Part shown: piece by piece, positions 1 to 11,958 of the stretch
Numbering within the stretch: the first letter of the stretch is position 1
How the letters are laid out: every line of letters begins with the position of its first letter
Source of the DNA: Adiantum capillus-veneris
Taxonomy: Eukaryota > Streptophyta > Polypodiopsida > Polypodiales > Pteridaceae
Length of the DNA stretch: 64,000 nucleotides
Direction of reading: 5' to 3'
NCBI GenBank assembly: GCA_014529385.2
Contig: CM043959.1
Coordinates: 57,946,753-58,010,752, forward strand
Translations under genes and position numbers: made by a program
The notes under the pieces: model-generated
Database searches by the model: none
The model's input: only the letters and a program-made list of their open reading frames with translations
Told to the model about the DNA's origin: nothing

Positions 1-1065
1 CGTATGTCAATCTCTTCCTTTACATACCATCCTCTGTCAAGAAGTTTGTCACAGGATGACTGTTGAAATGACTTGCACATGAACATAGTTTTCATAACAC
101 GTATATTGTAGCTATGAAACAACTCTATGAAGAGTGCAGCAGGACAAAAGTTTGCAATTCTAACCAGTTTGGTGGGAATAGAGCTACGTAGGGACCTGTG
201 TATATCCTTATAGAGCTTACTTCGCATTGCCTCCACCATTGTTTCCTCGAGAACTGGCCAGTCCACAGTGTTCCAATCGGTTGGTAGAGGCAGTTTCACC
301 AACATGCCATTCTTATTCCCTGGGCTGAGTTGGTAGAAGTGGTCATAGAAAAATATTCCTTCATCAGCCAGGCTTTTGTTGCTCCTCCCTGAATACTGTA
401 GAGAACCAATGTGGGCATGAACAACAAGGAAGAGGACTATTATGCACTCCACAGGCTCCCATTTCTCATAAGAAGAGGGATAAACATCTGCAAAATATAT
501 AACAAGAGTTAAACTAAGAGTATCAATAAGTCAAAATGACAAATCTAATGTAGTTGAGCTGTGAAGAATGGAGACATTGCTCATAAGAAGAGGAAAACGT
601 TGCAAAATATATAAGAAAAGTTATAATGAGAGTATCAATAAGTGAAATGACAAATCAAATGCAGTTCAGATGTCAAGAATACTTACAATTACAACATGGT
701 TGATGTATATATGACACATTTCCACCGTTTGCTATCACGTCTGGATGGGTAAACACATGCTAAACAAGAACTTCCTTTACAGATATTTTGCCGATTTCAA
801 CTTTGAAATCCAACACTCTGGCCTTCTATGCTGAGCGGTAAACATTGACAGCACTAGACCTCTTGGGTCTTCTTGGTTGCATGACGATCCATGAACCTTT
901 TTTTATCCTTTGTCCAACCCATTGGTTCTCTGCACTTATTGAAGTTGATATTGTAATTGAGGATATGCTACTACTTGGCCTTCTAGGCAAAGTGCAGCTG
1001 TTGGTTGTTGGTGTGAGAGACCATAAACACCTAGAGCTTCTTGGGCGAGAAGACGTGGAAGCCAT
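1..1065 (-). pseudogene. Unrecognised two-exon gene, open at the left edge
   Basis: Exon 1 runs 1065 to 687. It starts MASTSSRPR and is Ser/Arg/Pro-rich, with a loose repeat of PRSSR, PRRPSSS and PRRPKRSS. It ends at a GTAAGT donor. Exon 2 begins at 487 after a TTTTGCAG acceptor and stays open for about 162 codons to the window edge. The reading phase agrees across the 199-bp intron, which supports the model. Exon 2 has a hydrophobic stretch (CIIVLFLVVHAHIG), then a stretch containing DWPVLEETMVEAMRSKLY. Exon 1 has in-frame TAG codons at 826-828 and 760-762, so this copy looks broken unless translation starts elsewhere. I do not recognise the family. What is seen is the open frame and splice signals; that it is a gene is inferred. 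Confidence 0.5.
467..675. repeat. Tandem duplication (about 112 bp) covering an intron 3' end
   Basis: The stretch from TCATAAGAAGAGG through TGCAAAATATATA and AGAGTATCAATAAGT occurs twice with a 112-bp offset. On the minus strand each copy holds an acceptor-like end. The copy at 488 keeps the AG; the copy at about 601 reads TTGCAA and has lost it. Confidence 0.8.
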
Positions 1066-1379
1066 AGCTCTCAGAGAAAAGCTTTAGTGGAGGGAGATTC
1101 ACTTTGAAAGCATTTATAATGGAGGGAAAGTGTTTTAGAATTCCAATATCTTGTGCGGGCTTAATGGTCACCCTCCAGTACGTTAATGACCATAAGAGAA
1201 TATCAGCAGTGGGACCACACAAGCACCTAACAGCTCGGTAAAAGCAAGGAAGTTACGATGCCACAATCCTAGATTCATGAAAGTTTTTAGAATATTTTCC
1301 TATTTTTTGAGTCTTTCCACGTACTTTCCTACGTAACATAGCCCTCCTGCTTATTGGACGCGCTCTATTTTCCTCTCTC
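1066..1379. other. No gene seen
   Basis: This stretch lies upstream of the left-edge gene and could hold its promoter. I see no clear TATA box or repeat. Short ORFs here are not supported. Confidence 0.4.
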
Positions 1380-1801
1380 CTTCATATGGCCCTCCAAATG
1401 ACCTCCAAAATTTCCTAATGCTTCTTCGTAGCTATGAAGATTTTTAAGATACTCATGCGAGTTGGAAATCTGGCTCTCAACTTCATGGATAGTTGCGCCA
1501 AGGTTTTCTTGCATTATTCCAGTACCTTCAGAAGATCTGGAAACTGGTTATGCCTTTGGACAACTCTTAGTTATGGTTACTCCTTTACATTACGCAAGTG
1601 AGTTATAAATGGAGCTACCATTTAGACCCAAGTGCTTGCAAACGGACAAAAATGTTGAAAATCAGGATGTTGTTCTTGATTTCATTGAACCTCCTCATTG
1701 CATCACGTATGGGATGCCAACAAAGAAAACATCAGTCTTCTTACGAAGATATCACAACTTTTGTTTTCGAGGATGAAAACTCTTCTTTAAGGGGGGAGTA
1801 A
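1380..1801 (+). pseudogene. Ty3/gypsy integrase C-terminal relic with polypurine tract
   Basis: The end of a gypsy pol gene is suggested by the final peptide-like stretch (FVFEDENSSLRG in one frame). It is followed at once by a purine run, TTTAAGGGGGGAG, a typical polypurine tract that primes plus-strand DNA synthesis. A new LTR begins right after it. The last 100 bp match, at roughly 75% by eye, a minus-strand stretch at 58931-59050 in the same position relative to an LTR, so the two are members of one family. The upstream part (1430-1600) resembles a degenerate integrase tail only weakly. Several frames are needed to read it. Confidence 0.5.
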
Positions 1802-2010
1802 TGTCAGGATAAGGGTCATGTAACCTAAGAACTAGGATGGTCATGGACTACAGCCAAGGGTCGGGCTAGACAGTGTGGATAGGGGATCCGTCTAGGGCAA
1901 GGGGCTAGGAGCCTGCCTATATAAAGGGAGGTTGGGAGGAGGATCTTCAAGCTAGTTTCCCTAGTTCTTACAAATGCAATGCCTTTTGGCATGCCAGCGA
2001 AGCAGTCTCA
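1802..2010 (+). mobile_element. LTR start (3' LTR) of a gypsy element
   Basis: It starts with TGTCAGG directly after the polypurine tract. A TATA-like box (CCTATATAAAGG) lies near 1917. The right end is not clear; about 2010 is a guess. The same start, TGTCAGG, follows the matching tract at 58930 on the other strand. Confidence 0.5.
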
Positions 2011-2318
2011 TGAAAGACATGGTTGTAAAAAAGCCCACGTGTCCAAGCTTGCTAACTTTCACTCTCGCATGTATAGAATGAGGCAAAAAAGGCAATTGAT
2101 TCTACTCGCTGAAGAAGAGAGAAGAGCAAGGCCAGTAAATTAGCAATAGCCAGCCGTTCAATATGAATTCCCAAGTGTCTTTCTTATGCCCATCCCTCGA
2201 AACTCTATGATATATAAAAGCAGACATGATTTTTCAAATCTAAAAAGTAATTGCGTATGGCTAGAAATTTATGGTATTATACAATATAAATCAATGCCCA
2301 AAACAATAGCGGATAGGC

Positions 2319-2408
<90 letters not shown>
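2319..2408. repeat. (GA)n microsatellite
   Basis: About 90 bp of AG dinucleotides broken by two GGAGAG phase slips. Confidence 0.95.
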
Positions 2409-2410
<2 letters not shown>

Positions 2411-3215
2411 TCGATGAATTTAAAGAGAAAGAGAGAGAGTTCTCTAGCCAGTTGTAACTGCATCAAGAGCCAACAAAAACACCAACATTGCCGCCTCTTG
2501 TGAACATAAACTCAAGCAAAATTTGAAAATCCATGATCAACAAAGATAACACTTAAGTGTGTTCACCAACACCGTGGCACTCAGCTTAAAGTATAGCATC
2601 TCTCTACTCTCACACATTGGGACGCCTACTGGCTAGAGCACGAATATGAACATCCTCAAACATATTAAAGTCATCATTATAAATAAAAGGTTTCCAAGGA
2701 GAGAACATTGGATAGTATTCTGGCTGACAACACCTCTAAGGCTCTACCCTAACTTATTCTTTAGCAAAAAAGTGGTGTATGCTCTACAATCGTGTTCTTG
2801 CTAGATCTCGACCATACATAACACCTTCAAACAAATGCCAAATCATAGCATGAATCGACTATTGAGATAGTAGCTTCTTATTAACTGCTCCATGCAAATC
2901 CATAAACATTAATTTATTCTATTGAAGTCCAATAAATCACTTGTCAAAAAAATAGACTAACATGAGTCTATCTATAATCTTCCCACTACTGGCTTTAAGC
3001 ATTGAAACGCATCACTAAGAACATTTAAACCATAATATCAACATCTTCTTATAGACGGAAACTATGCACTTGCTTGACCTAAAACGAAACCGATAGTTAC
3101 CTAACCAATTTCCAAGAAAAACTCAAGAATAAAGAGAATGACTCAAATAAAAATTGAGGCATGGTCAAAGTTACATACATTGTGAGACTTTAACACAATT
3201 AAAATACATTTGTAC

Positions 3216-3218
<3 letters not shown>

Positions 3219-3296
<78 letters not shown>
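3219..3296. repeat. (GA)n microsatellite
   Basis: About 78 bp of AG dinucleotides with one GGAGAG slip. Confidence 0.95.
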
Positions 3297-3299
<3 letters not shown>

Positions 3300-4044
3300 T
3301 AGAGCAATGGTGGAAATTCTTTTGAGTGATGGACTATTGCAAAAAAAACATCATGAGGCTTGCTCTTTGTTAATACTTGCCCTGCCCACAATGCATTTAA
3401 AGCTTTGGGAGATCTTACAGATGGTTGCATGGTAGAGAATCTGTCCAAGTAACTGCATATTAGAGATTTCTAATGATCGTGAGGCCGGCCTAAACCATAA
3501 TTGATGCTTCACCTACAATTTTCTGCTAGGCACGTACCAAGCTACCTCTTGCCATAGCAAATTTGGTATAGGTGGCCCCTTCACAAGCTGGTCAAGGCCT
3601 TGAGATCCCTGCTTTGAGTCGGGGGAACTCTGCCAAGATTTGAGTTTAGCAATTTATAAATAGACTCCACTAAACATGTTATTGTAGACGATCATTACTC
3701 ATATACTTTTATTTTTTTGAATTATTTCTATATTTATCTAGTCATTTATTTTATTTTAATGTCTATATTTGTATTTTTTTTTCTCAATATTTCATTCTAA
3801 TTATCTGATTCTATCCTATTTTATTCTACATTTTATTGAAATTAGTTTTAACTCCATAAAGTCTATAACTATGGAGTATCTATGTATGTACTTATTTATC
3901 TTATTCTATCTTTATTTTATATATATTTGTAATTACTCTATTGTATTTTATATTATTTGAAAATCTTTAGAATGCTTGAAAAATCTATTGACATACATTA
4001 ATCATATTTGTATTCATATTCATATTATTTATATCATATGCACA

Positions 4045-4146
<102 letters not shown>

Positions 4147-4308
4147 CCTATAAATGGCTTCAATTCTGTTTTTTGCTTCTTGTGTCTCTTTAAAGTTTGT
4201 TCCTATTTTCTACAATAGGCTATAAATTCTTGTATCTATACTTCTTGGTTGTTGTTATTGTTTCTGCAATATATTCTCAAGGTAGCAACAAATGAGCATT
4301 TTGTTTTG

Positions 4309-4318
4309 AGAGAGTGAG

Positions 4319-4358
<40 letters not shown>
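4309..4358. repeat. (GA)n microsatellite
   Basis: About 50 bp of AG dinucleotides, the fourth such array within 2.1 kb. Confidence 0.9.
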
Positions 4359-4613
4359 TGTGGTGTAATGTGTGTACACAATGCACTATAAGGGGAGTAG
4401 TCTATAATTGCTAACATTGTCCCAAAAAAAAGGAAAACGGAGAGAGAAAAAATTGTGTGCGCGGCAATAAACACGGCCCATAAAGTCGTAGTGGTTTGGA
4501 AGCAATAAGCACGGTAATAGCAGCGGGTATATTATCGCAAATATTACCATGAATGTTGTCATTGTTATTATCGCGCTAATTACCGCTAAACGGCCATTCA
4601 AAAATAAAGGTGC

Positions 4614-4650
4614 TCATTTGGGCCACCCAAAATTAGGTGGCCCAAATGGG
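4614..4650. repeat. Short perfect inverted repeat
   Basis: Arms CATTTGGGCCACC and GGTGGCCCAAATG are exact reverse complements around an 8-nt spacer. It could be a transposon end or a hairpin; no longer element is visible around it. Confidence 0.8.
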
Positions 4651-4865
4651 TAGTTATTTTTTACTTGCATAAAACAATGAAACGTCAATTGTTTTCTGGA
4701 AGAGTATACAAAAAAATAAAAGAATTAAAATTGAATTTACTTTACCTTGACAATTTAATGTGCAGAAATCAATTATTTAAAAAGGTTACAAATAAAATGT
4801 AAATAGTTGTATATACATTGTGCCACATTGGGACTTTACCAAAGTTTGGATAAATATTTTTCTAT

Positions 4866-5543
4866 CTAATCCTCCTTGTTCTCGTCGTCGTCCAAAGGCC
4901 TCCTCGTTCTCGTTAATGTTTGATCACCTTGACTCTACATAAACCCAAACCAGATTAAATAATTATCAACAACTCAAAACAATTGATACAAAATTACTTG
5001 TTTAAACTTATTGCTTATAGTGATCCAACCGCTATGTCGAATTTCTCGCGAGAGATGTGGTTGTTCTCGAACAACCATCGCCAAGTATCAAATTCTGTAT
5101 GTCACTCCCGATACTGACCATCTCTCTGGTTGGTCAAGTAAGAGTGATATTTTCCTAAGTTAGCAATAACAATAACAAATCATCAACTACAATCTTTATA
5201 ATCACCGATTTAGGTTATAATTTAATCAATCTTACATATTTGTCCTTCCACGCTACCTTGCCTCCTGAGCCATAGTACGTGGGAGTTTGCTTGGTGCGAG
5301 CTTCGCGTTGTTGTTTGTAGGATGAGCCCATCGCAGCCTGATCGCTCTTTTCTTGCATTGCCCACTCCCACCCCACGTTGCCGTGTTGCCACCACGATAG
5401 CTCCTGTCTTGAACTCTAATTTGGTTGACTTGTGCGTGCCGTACACTAGACTTCTTGTTTTCAAAATGTTTTTATGTAGCCTTCCAGCCATTGTTGTGAA
5501 AAACATTGATCGGGGGCATTTGGATATCTAGCATGCAACACGT
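4866..5543 (-). pseudogene. 3' exons of unrecognised gene P, split by element E2
   Basis: This is the downstream half of a relic whose upstream half lies at 25357-25942. The frame reading LRDQLPDHAGYIEDVL crosses the E2 insertion point and continues here to 5241, ending before a GTAAGA donor, with a few stops. A second coding-like exon (about 5154 to 4997; EFDTWRWLFENNHISREK) follows a CTTAG acceptor. A last short acidic exon starts at 4934 after TTTATGTAG and ends at a TAG at 4866-4868 (PLDDDENKED). The phase between exons 1 and 2 does not match cleanly, so an indel is likely. I do not recognise the family. The intact pre-insertion frame is the best evidence that it was once a gene. Confidence 0.5.
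5540..5543. repeat. Left target-site duplication of E2 (ACGT)
   Basis: ACGT sits just before the LTR start TGTCAAG at 5544 and is repeated at 25357-25360 just after the right LTR end. Confidence 0.8.
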
Positions 5544-5979
5544 TGTCAAGAAATTTGCGGTCTTGCCAGGAAAGCACCGGGCTTATGGCTATGAGAGTTT
5601 GTGAGAGAACTCAAACAGAACTATATGAAGGAGTTAAACCATAGATGCCATGAAGACTAGGGTTTGGAAGGAAGTGCAATCAAAGAAGCCCCACTCTTTC
5701 TCTCTTGCACTCACACACACAAAGAAAGAACACAAAAGAGAGTGTCAAAACAACACAAAGATGAAAACATCACGGCTGTGGTCATATCGTATCATGGGTA
5801 ATATGAAAGGGTTAATAGATGATTTAATAGCATTCAATCTTGGCTGACCAAATAGGCTACGAATTGTTCTTTGGAATTGTAGTTTTGTGCTTACCATAAT
5901 ATATATTTTTTGTCTAGTGATTGGGATTAATTGTGTGTACAAATCCTCTTGGTTCATAGCAAAATAACTACGCTTACGT
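5544..5979 (-). mobile_element. E2 3' LTR, first fragment
   Basis: It matches 23400-23836 almost base for base, starting TGTCAAGAAATTTGCGG and ending at TTACGT, where E1 begins. The match resumes at 15906. Confidence 0.95.
5976..5979. repeat. Left target-site duplication of E1 (ACGT)
   Basis: The unoccupied site is preserved in the intact E2 LTR at 23833-23836 (TTACGTCAAAAG). Around E1 the ACGT is doubled. Confidence 0.85.
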
Positions 5980-6360
5980 TGTGAGCGGGATAAAAACACA
6001 CACAGCGCCTCTATAATGACCCGACACACACTCTTGGGAAGATACACACACACACACACACACACACACACTATGGGGCACCACTCGTCTTACACAACAC
6101 ACTTGGCCGAGATAGGAAACACACCTCTGGAGTGAGAGAAGAGAGACTATCCACTTGCCCACTCCACACAAACACACACACTCACACACACACCCAAAAA
6201 ACTCAGCTCAAACGAGGAGAATTTCTAATGTTTAGATACAATTGAGCTTGGGCCAACACCAATGGGGCAAATAGTTTACACAGTATTTGAGAAATACACC
6301 AGATACAACCACAAAGTTAAGCAAAGGCTTCACTCACCAGAGAAGATTACACAAAAAAAC
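5980..6360 (-). mobile_element. Partial third LTR of E1
   Basis: It matches the first about 370 bp (in plus coordinates) of the LTRs at 7243 and 14758, including the (CA)n tract, and breaks off at 6360 after ACACAAAAAAAC. There it joins a leader copy. Confidence 0.93.
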
Positions 6361-7242
6361 AGACAAAGGACATTCCAGTATCTCTCTTAATCTTCTTGGC
6401 CCGAACATGAAGACTATGCGTTGCTAGAAAAAGATCTTCCTAGACACATGAACATTTATTTGGATTCTCTGGGTTAAATGAAAAGGAGTGAATTGAGGGC
6501 CATTTTGATCATCCATTAAAGCCAACCATGAAGCTCCCAAGAAAGCACACCTGTTTTATCCTCTGATTTTGCCAAAATTTCAGCAGCATAACAACATAAA
6601 TGGCTCAAAAGACCAAAAAACCAGCCATCACAACTCGGAAAAATTTTGGCAGAGTTTCCCAGAAGTAGAGCAGTAGGAACCCAAAATATAGACTGTATAT
6701 GTATGCATAAACTGTCAACAATAGAACCCGTGCATCAAATAGGACTCACAAGTACATAGCCTATGGCGAGGTCACGAAAAGGGTTCTCCAGCTACCTGTA
6801 TCACGAAAGGATCTCCACATTTGAGAATCCCCCAGCTCAATAAAACCTCACGCTATCGACCTACACACGAAGGCTAATGCAAATCGCGTATAGTCAAGTC
6901 TCAGAAATGACTATCTTCCAGACCAAGTCTCAGAAATGGTTGGGACTACCAAATATGGCTCCACAAAGGCGTACAATTGGTAGTTTCCACAAGTAACGTA
7001 CAATCCAATAGACAATGCGCTCAAACAGCGCCAAGTGATGCATACCCACAACAACTACAAGTGACATCACTGCTAGTATATCACTGTACTCCAGCTACCT
7101 GTACCTGTGTGAATCACATGTACCTGTACATATCCCTGTAACCTGTAATTTGCAACCTGCAACCTGTAATCCCAAATCTCGAAGCTCGAAGCTCGAAGCA
7201 GAAGGTACTCGAAGAAGATCCTCAGTGGGGGCACCAAAAGAA
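6361..7242 (-). repeat. Second copy of the E1 leader
   Basis: It is nearly identical to 13873-14757, starting AGACAAAGGACATTCC and ending at the LTR boundary. It holds no pol genes, so an internal region has been lost between this leader and the partial LTR. Confidence 0.93.
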
Positions 7243-8377
7243 TGTGAGCGGGATGAAAACACACACAACACCTCTATAACGACCGAAACACACTCTTGGG
7301 AAGATACACACACACACTATGGGGCACCACTCGACTTACACAACACACCTGGCGGAGACAGGGAACACACCTCTAGAGTGAGAGGAGAGACTATCCACTT
7401 GCCCACTCCACACAAATACACACACACCACACTCACACACACACACCAAAAAACTCAGCTCAAAAGAGGAGAATTTCTAATGTTTAGATACAATTGAGCT
7501 TGGGCCAACACCAATGGGGCAAATAGTTTACACAGTATTTGAGAAATACACCAGATACAACCACAAAGTTAAGCAAAGGCTTCACTCACCGGAGAAGATT
7601 ACACAAAAAAATGGCAAAAAAAGAGTGAGTAATTTGGAAAAATGGAGAGCGCCATCATGTCCGAAACGGCCCAAAACCCAGTCTACAATGTCAAAGTGCT
7701 CAAATCCAACCTCGGATGAGCAGTTTACGGCCAAAACAGGCTCCAAAATGAGCAAAAACACACCTGCGGCTCTTCCTCCTCTTCTCTCCACGTTTTTTCT
7801 GGTCTTCTCTCAGTTTTTTTCAGTTCCCACACTTAGCTTTATTAGGTGGTCACCCTTGGCCTTCTAGATGACCTCAAACGGACCCCGAACAGGCCAAAAC
7901 TAACCTCGCAGTGCATAGTTGTCACCTTTTTGCATCATCCGCACACCTGGCACTCATTTCTTTTCAATAATGCGTCTCGCAACCACGTGAAGTGGTCCCA
8001 AAAAGTGATCCTAATAATGACCTTTCTGCATAACTCTCACAAGAAAACACCCACGTTGTGTCGTATTCATCCACGTGCAAATATTGACCTCGTTCGACTC
8101 CTGACGCCACTAGATGCCATCTGACGCACCTGCTTACCTCATGTCGTCGGCCCGTGGATAGCTTCTCGAGATTTTTTAGCGCTAACAACTCCTCTTTATT
8201 ATAGAAAAAACACAGTGGTACTGGTAATAGTGAAATCGATGCATTTGTACACCCTGTCCTACCTGTACAATGTGGGCCACGTAACCACCTGGCTCTGAAA
8301 AATGGGCAATTCTTTATTTGATGCACCATGCATGTATATGTACATATGCGCAATCCTTGCTCCAAAAAACTCTGACA
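7243..8377 (-). mobile_element. E1 middle LTR (3' LTR of the coding copy)
   Basis: Plus-strand ends are TGTGAGCGGG and CTCTGACA. It aligns with 14758-15905 with roughly 3% differences by eye. A purine-rich stretch (TAGGGATGGGCAAATTA on the minus strand, 8378-8394) lies just upstream in element sense and is the likely polypurine tract. Confidence 0.93.
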
Positions 8378-8515
8378 TAATTTGCCCATCCCTAGCTGCT
8401 AGATCATTCATGATCAGCAGTAGCAAAGAGAGATATGAGACTCGCCGCATCACAGGTCTCCTCATCCTCACCAACACTGTTGATACAGACAACACTATCT
8501 TGTCCACTCATCAAT

Positions 8516-9577
8516 CTAGCATGATATCAATTTAAGACGCAATCCATTTACCCTTGACTTATGTAGAATACCATCCAGGTTAGCCAGCTGATATGTGCCA
8601 TTTGGAAAACACTCCACTACCTTGAAAGGGCCTTCCCACTTAATTTGAAACTTCTTTTGGAAGGTGTTGTCCAGCTTACTGTTGTAGCGCAAAACCAAGT
8701 CATGTTTCTTGATACCCTTACTTTTGACCTTTTCATTTATCTTTGCCAAAGCCTTATCCTGCATCTGCCCATAATGCTCCAATGCGCTCGTCCTATCCAA
8801 CTGAACCTCTTGTAACTTCAAGAGCCTCTCTTTGAATGCATCACTAGGCGGCCCAAGCAACTTCTCTAGCATCTTGACTGCAGGCAACTCTACTTCCACA
8901 GGCAATAGTGCTTCCTTTCCATACACCAAATGAAATGGAGTAAACCCTGTACCTCTCTTCACCGAAGTACGATAAGCCCATAATGCACTAGGCAATTCCA
9001 AATCCCAATTCTTTCCTTGGTGCTCTGTCACTTTCAAAAGAATTTGTACCAACTCACCATTGAATCTTTCATTTAAGCCATTACACTGCGGGTAATAAGG
9101 AGTGGTATGCTGATGCCTAATCTTCATCTTTGCACATAAAAAGTCTAGCAGTTTAGCTCTAAATCCTGGCCCAAACTTGCAACATATTTCATCATACACA
9201 AATTTTGCCACATCCTTTGCAGTGATCTGTTTTACTGCTATAGCCTCTACCCATCTAGAGAGATAGTCCATTGTCGTCAAGATATAGCTTTTGCCCCTGC
9301 TTGTGATAGGTAACGGGCCTATTGCATCAATCCCCCACTTTTCAAACACATCAAACGCCATAATGGTTTTTCGTAGCTCTGGCTTCAACACTCTCTTCCC
9401 AAATGCTTGACACCTATTGCAAGACCTACACCAATGGTGAACATCCTTGTGCAAACTAGGCCATACATACCCCTCTTGCAAAATCTTATGCAAGGTGATC
9501 TTTAGAGCAAAATGGCCACCACATGCCTTCATGATTCTCTTCCAACACTCTGTAAAGCTCCTCCCGCCAAGGTACAC
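8516..9577 (-). pseudogene. E1 integrase
   Basis: This is the DDE integrase that would join element cDNA to host DNA. The zinc-binding part is visible (histidines near GGHFALKITLH, then CRSCNRC), followed by the first catalytic Asp in WGIDAIGP and the conserved TPYYPQ-NGLNERFN segment with the final Glu. The C-terminal part is a plausible GPFKV-type tail. The stretch that normally carries the second Asp is missing: KFGPGFRAK joins directly near 9170, where relatives have about eight to ten more residues. The protein should therefore be catalytically dead. The 353-codon frame has no stop. Confidence 0.9.
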
Positions 9578-9870
9578 GTCTCAACACGAGATCAGCCCCT
9601 TTCATGTATAAGACATCACCAATCAATTTGTACCTGTATGATCTACACACAAAGCCCATACTTCTTAGACTTCTGAATCTCCTTTGGAATGATTCCTGTT
9701 AGCAAAACTCCTCTTCTTGAGACAAACTTTCCCGGACATGATAAAGAGGTAAAGTGTTCCTCAACACAAATAGCTCCCCAATCATGCCTTGAGCTGCTTC
9801 ATGTGCCTCTCCATTTAGAGCACGTTCAATGTGTCTAATGCTCCATGCTTCGAACTTTTTTAACAAGCCT
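9578..9870 (-). pseudogene. E1 RNase H-integrase linker, frame broken
   Basis: This stretch joins the plant-type RNase H to integrase in element order. No frame stays open, so stops or shifts have accumulated. Confidence 0.6.
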
Positions 9871-10281
9871 TTAATTTTGAAGAAGCATTTCCTTCAATGA
9901 GGTGTTCTTGCTCTTCCACACACCCAGCACTTGCTTCACCACTAACAAGGCATCACCTTTTATGATCAACCTTCGAACCCCATGCTTCAAACAAATGTGT
10001 AATCCGGCTTCTAGAGTAGCATATTCAGCCTCATTGTTACTATGAGCATCCAATTTGAACCCTCTCTTGCATACTAGCTTCCCCTCTGGATCATAAAGTT
10101 CTATACCCCCTGAAGCTGCATCATGGCTCTTTCTATATGAACCATCAAAGAACAACACATGTGCATTGCTGATCTGTGGAACTTCTTCAACTACCTTTCT
10201 GACCACCTCTTCCTTAGCAATAAGGGGATTCTCCTTGTAGGTCAACAAATCAGCTAGGGTAGCCCTTGTACTGTCTTCCAC
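9871..10281 (-). pseudogene. E1 additional RNase H domain (archaeal-type, aRNH)
   Basis: The motif order is FFDGSYR, then NNEAEYATLEAGL, then IIKGDALLVVKQ. This is the Asp, Glu, Asp core of type I RNase H in the form seen as an extra domain in Tat-lineage plant elements. It would remove RNA from RNA:DNA hybrids during reverse transcription. It lies between the older gypsy RNase H and integrase, as expected for that lineage. Confidence 0.85.
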
Positions 10282-10334
10282 TAGAAAGAGAACTCAAACT
10301 CTTGCAGCTCAATTACCCATTTCTTCACCACATT

Positions 10335-10560
10335 TTACATGTTAGTACCATTAATTAACTGTGGCAAAAAGGCATAACTCGTCAAGAAAACAAAAGGTCG
10401 TGGTAGCAAGTAATGACGAAAGCGTCGACAAGCAAATATTACACTGGCCATCACTAGCTCTACTTCCAAGAATTTTCTCTCCGCTACCAACTTCACTCGA
10501 CTTGCACAATACACTGGCCTCATATAATGGCTGCCCTTCCCCTTTTGCAATAGCATGGCT
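10335..10560 (-). pseudogene. E1 ancestral gypsy RNase H domain, degenerate
   Basis: The reading (MLLQKGKGSHYMRPVYCASR, then RKFLEVELVMASVIFACRRFRHYLL) has the layout of the gypsy RNase H that follows the RT connection. The TDH motif is degraded. A frameshift separates it from RT. Confidence 0.8.
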
Positions 10561-10580
10561 CCAATGGCATCATCCCCTAC

Positions 10581-11458
10581 TCATGGATTTACATAAAAAA
10601 CTTTCTCCCAATCAGGAGCCTGCATGGCTGACAACCCCCCTAACACCTCTTTCACCTCTTGAAACACTTCTTCACACTTGTCATCCCATTGCAATGGATC
10701 ATGCTTTGCCACTTGCTGTAATGGATAAAGGAGCTGTGAAGACAATGGAATAAACCGTGCCATGTACTTCACTTTGTGTATAAAGGTTTCCAATTGCTTC
10801 GTACTCGTAGGTGATGGAAGAAGAATAATAGACTTAACCTTATCTGGATCAGCCTCAATGCCATTTTCTGACACCATGTGGCCCAATAACTTCACCCTTG
10901 GCTATGCTAGATGACATTTCTTTGGATTTAGTTGTCCTCCACATTCATCATATCGAGTTAATACCATTTGCAACTTCTCATGGTGTTCAACCCTACTATA
11001 GACACAAAAGTCATCCATAAAAGCTTTAACACAACTACCAATGAATGGTTTCAATACCCAATTTGCTCTCTCTTGAAAGAAAGATGGTCCATTTGTCAAC
11101 CCAAATGGAAATACCGTGTAGCAATAGCAGTCCCATGGCGTAATAAAATTTGTCTTTGTGCGGGCTTTAAGAGCAATCTTCAATTGAAAATAGCCTGAAA
11201 AACCATCACACACACACTGTACCTCTCATAACCTGCCACTGAATCCAAGATCTGATCAATGAATGGAAGAGGATATGGGTTCTTCTTAGTGGCTGCATTT
11301 AAGGGTTTAAAATCTACACAAATCCTCCACTTTTCATCCTTCTTTGGACTGACCACTACTGGACTCACCCATTCTGTGGTCTCCACTGGAACTATAAACC
11401 CTGCCTTCAATAACTTGTCCACCTCTTCTCGCAAGGCTTCCATTTTCTCTTGACCCAT
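10581..11458 (-). pseudogene. E1 reverse transcriptase
   Basis: It reads the element RNA into DNA. Visible blocks are WVSPVVVSPKKDEKWRICVD, then FPFGLTNGPSFFQ, then the polymerase active site FMDDFCVYS, then the thumb region LLGHMVSENGIEADPDKV. There is an in-frame TAG at 10902-10904 and a frameshift near 11200, so it is not functional as it stands. Confidence 0.9.
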
Positions 11459-11463
11459 CCTTC

Positions 11464-11907
11464 TTAGCCTTTCCGCACTGGCTTAGCACCTTCTTTCAGC
11501 TCTATATGCATCTCTTCACCCTTGAAACCTCTGATCTCTTCATATGAAGTAATGAACAAATCAGGAAAACTAGCCAGCATGTGCAAATATATCTCCTTCT
11601 CCATAGCTGAGAGGTCTCCGCTGATCATTTGTGTCATCGATTCCTGCTTCTTTGACAACTCAACTTTGGTTTGCATCAGCCCTTCAATCACTTCATAAGG
11701 CCCTTCACTTTCATCCTCAAATTCATTTGCAAATGCGATTAAACCAGACTCCTGGATTTCTTTATCCATCAAAAGAAATGCAACATCAGCATCCTCATCA
11801 CTGCTGGTAGTGCTATCACTGTCCTCATCTATCACCGTGGAAGAGCCTTCATCACTAGACCCATCCTCATCTTCATAAAGCTCCTCTAATCGTTTCCTTG
11901 TGTCCAT
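11464..11907 (-). pseudogene. E1 protease-RT linker, acidic
   Basis: A 147-codon open stretch rich in Asp, Glu and Ser (DEDGSSDEGSS) lies between protease and RT. It ends with IELKEGAKPVRKG, the usual lead-in to the RT fingers. Confidence 0.75.
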
Positions 11908-11958
11908 ATTGTATAGCTTCTTGGCACCTGTCTTTCCATAGAGGCTAATTGTACCATG

